From positions 1 through 30,000 of the forward strand of contig JBBHKE010001846.1 in assembly GCA_037447655.1 (NCBI GenBank): 30,000 nt of DNA, read 5' to 3'. Numbering within the stretch: the first letter of the stretch is position 1; each line of letters opens with the position of its first letter. This document shows, piece by piece, positions 27,976 to 30,000 of the stretch. This DNA comes from Zygnema cylindricum. Lineage: Eukaryota; Streptophyta; Zygnematophyceae; Zygnematales; Zygnemataceae. The notes under the pieces were generated by a model. The model did not search any database. It was given only the letters and a program-made list of their open reading frames with translations, and had not been told where the DNA came from. The position numbers and the translations under genes are program-made.

Positions 27976-29978
27976 CTACCTCTCCCTCCAAAACTCCCTC
28001 TCTCCTTCCTTTTTTGTTCCTCCTTTATCTGGAACCTTCCTCCTCATACATCCTTCTCTTTTCAACACCTCCGATAAATTTCTTCCATCTTTTTTACTTC
28101 CTTTTTCTGTTTTATCAACATTACTTCTCTCCCCTCTCTCCTCTCTCCTCTCGCAGTCTTCCCGTATCCTTTCTCCCTCCTCTAAAAATCCCTCCACTCT
28201 CTCCCTCCTTCCCATATCTCCTTCCTCCACATGTTCCCTAACACTTATGCTTCCCAGACTCAAACCTCCCTTACTCTCTTCCTCCCCCTTCTCCTCCCTC
28301 TCCTTCCCCTCCCTCTTCTCTCCCTCCCCTTCTCCCTCCCATCCCATTCCTTCACTCTCCGCTTCCCTCTCCACCACCTCCTGCAATATCCTCCTTCTCC
28401 TCCCTCTTTTCCCATCAATCTCCTTCAAATTCCGTCCCACCTCTCCCTCTCCTTTTCTCTTCCCCTCTCCGTCTCCCTCTCCCTCTATTTTCCCCCTTTC
28501 TTCCTTCTCCACCGTTTCCGCAATTTCCTGGAGAGTGTGTAAAGCCTCTCTCGCCTCCGATTTCGTCTTAACCTCCACTATTTTGACTACCTCTTTTTGT
28601 ACTTCCCCCACTTTTCTCTCCCTCTCCCTCTCCCTCCCTCCCTCCCTCTCTCCCTCCCTATCCTTTACCACTTTTGCTGCAACTTTCGCAACTTTTTCGG
28701 CTTTTTCTTTTTTTGTCGAACTCGACGATTTGACTTTTTCCTTTCCGTTGACTTTTTTCGAAGAGGAGGAAGAGGAGGACGACTTCGATTTCCCTCTTAC
28801 AGAAGGGAGGGGAGGAGAGAGAGGGAGAGGCCAGGGTGTTGATTTCGCCGGAACTGTAATCGGAAGCTCTGGAATTCGCCACCTTTATTAACAAAAATAA
28901 ATAAAAAAATAGAAAACTGAAATTAGTGCGGATTGCTCACATTTTTTAATCTAAACACTTATCTTTATTGTCAATTTGTTTCATCGAGATCAAAACTCGA
29001 TTCGATCCTTAAAAACAAATAACGGCACCGTAAATAGTGCGGTTGATAAAAATTTGTTTATTCTCTCATTTTCGAAACAGTTTTTTTTGTTATTTTTCCT
29101 TTGCGAAAAAGAGACCCAAAACAACAACGACGACAAAAAAAAATCAAAAAAAGGAGAGGGAAAAAAAAAAAAAAAAACGTGGAGGAAAAAAAAAGTACCT
29201 GCTGTAAAATTTTCCGTCTGACCGAGCTTCGGCCCTTAACCACCATCCCAAAATTTCTCTCCCACAACCTCCCATCGGTTCGACAAAATTTTCGTCTTTT
29301 ACCATTCGTCGCAAAAGATCCCCACTCGAAATTTTTGACAAAACCTCATTTTTTTCTCGATTTTCTGCCCAATCTCCCCATTTTCGAATCCACCAAGGTC
29401 GACAAAGGCCCTCCTCGTCCTCTCCCTCTCCCTCTCCCTCAGCCTCTTCTACCTTCTTCTCCCTCTCCTTCTCCCCCTTTTTTCCTTTCAAATGCGATAT
29501 TTCCGAAAAATCCGAATCGTCCCACAAAAGACGAGATCGAAAAACGAAGCTCGTCCAAACCATTTGATTCCTTTCGTTATTGAAACTTTTACTACTTTTT
29601 GAAATTTCTTCTCCCTCTCCTTCTTCGTATATAGGCCATTTTTGGGAAATTTGAAGAGGAGAGTGAGGGAAAAAATGCCACCCTAATAAAGTTCCGTTTT
29701 CGTTACAAACAGGACTTTGGACCGGAATCCTCGAATTTTGTCGATCTTTCGGGTCGAAATTTTCGAAACTTTTGAAATTTTCGAGCTTTTTTTTACTCTC
29801 GCCAGTCGTCGAAACTCCTCCTCCGAAAACTTCCGGAAACCCTAATTGTATTTGTACCCCAATTGCCGCGGCTCCGAATTTTTTTACTTTTTGGGCTTCT
29901 TTGAAAAAACTCGGCGAAAAAATCGAACTATCGTCGGCAAAAATCACGATACCGTCCAATCGAGATTCTCGAATGTAT
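27976..29978 (-). CDS. IRX14-like: GT43 xylan glycosyltransferase, IRX14-like, 3' two exons (partial)
   Basis: Exon 29978-29199 opens after a CCAG acceptor with YIRESRLDGIVIFADDSS; FADDS is the GT43 metal-binding acidic motif. It continues with KKFGAAAIGVQ, then PVQSPVCN, GTLLGWH, WTSFVFRSRLLWDD, and VKDENFVEPMGG ending in GWWLRAEARSDGKF, the IRX14-type C-terminal block. A GT donor follows. Exon 28882-27976 restores the frame (AGG across the junction) with WRIPELPITVPAKSTPWP, the expected end of the family. It then runs on for about 280 extra Lys/Glu/Arg/Gly-rich residues to a TAG. A second acidic insert (EAEGEGEGEDEE) lies before the final block. The 5' exons, including the membrane anchor, lie beyond 30000. 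The family acts in the Golgi in xylan backbone synthesis. Confidence 0.88.
28883..29198 (-). other. Intron of the GT43 gene
   Basis: 316 bp bounded by CAG|GTAC at the 5' end and AAAG|G at the 3' end on the minus strand. It is T-rich in the transcript near the donor (poly-T complement of the A-run at 29159-29194). Joining the exons keeps the conserved tail in frame, which is the main support. Confidence 0.8.
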
Positions 29979-30000
29979 CTGGAAAAAAAAAATAATAAAT

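Noticed and set aside
27743-27991. 82-codon minus-strand Glu/Arg-rich frame just after the GT43 stop
   Set aside because: Low-complexity shadow of the same purine repeat in another frame; nothing links it to the gene.
27755-28891. 378-codon plus-strand open frame, Ser/Leu/Pro-rich
   Set aside because: It is the complement of the purine-rich last GT43 exon. Pyrimidine bias removes stop codons on this strand, and there is no domain or supporting splice structure.
1-30000. CRISPR array, bacterial operon, phage or defence system
   Set aside because: Repeats are LTRs, TIRs and microsatellites, and the genes are plant-type with introns. Nothing prokaryotic is seen.

Overview
This is eukaryotic nuclear DNA from a streptophyte, most likely a land plant. 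The right end carries two exons of a GT43 xylan glycosyltransferase gene with canonical GT-AG introns. Nearly everything else is nested plant-type Ty1/copia and Ty3/gypsy (chromovirus) LTR retrotransposon debris plus small TIR elements. I cannot name the species. There are no bacterial-style operons, CRISPR arrays or rRNA genes, and no convincing functional tRNA gene.

Layout. (1) 1-1346: a diverged left copy of a TIR repeat with a 22-bp perfect palindrome. (2) 1347-11449: copia element A (+). It has a 5' LTR interrupted by an unrelated solo LTR (2072-2915, TSD GTAAG), a PBS, decayed gag and protease, and a deletion joining protease to the RT end and RNase H. Its polypurine tract is split by a solo LTR in minus orientation, and its 3' LTR is partial. 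The protease-to-solo-LTR part is present twice (4351-6677 and 8470-10799), separated by a Ty3/gypsy chromovirus fragment. (3) 11450-14436: copia element D (-), with a 3' LTR, broken RNase H and RT, and a deleted integrase core, inserted in A's 3' LTR. It is fused at about 14437 to (4) copia element B (-), 14437-19475, the only copy with gag, protease, integrase, RT and RNase H all recognisable, and with a 5' LTR at its right end. (5) 19476-19565: a (TA)n tract at the mirror point between B's LTR and (6) element C (+), 19566-23244. C is a young non-autonomous element with one intact 576-codon ORF: a full Gag fused in frame to remnants of RT and RNase H. (7) 23245-26650: two TA-flanked MITEs and a 961-bp TIR element split by a solo LTR (24217-25257, TSD ACATA). 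(8) 26650-27975: AT-rich and polypyrimidine sequence without genes. (9) 27976-29978: the GT43 gene on the minus strand, 5' end outside the window.

The copia copies form related subfamilies that share several traits. Their primer binding site is complementary to the anticodon arm of plant initiator tRNA-Met rather than its 3' end, which points to half-tRNA priming as in Drosophila copia. An ATG in frame with gag lies inside the LTR. A GTAC-ended hairpin in the LTR has arms that change together between copies. A tRNA-like block (boxes A and B) lies on the strand antisense to the LTR. Only C's ORF and the GT43 gene look intact. The rest is decayed and useful mainly as a record of insertion order and recombination. 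Most comparisons were made by eye.
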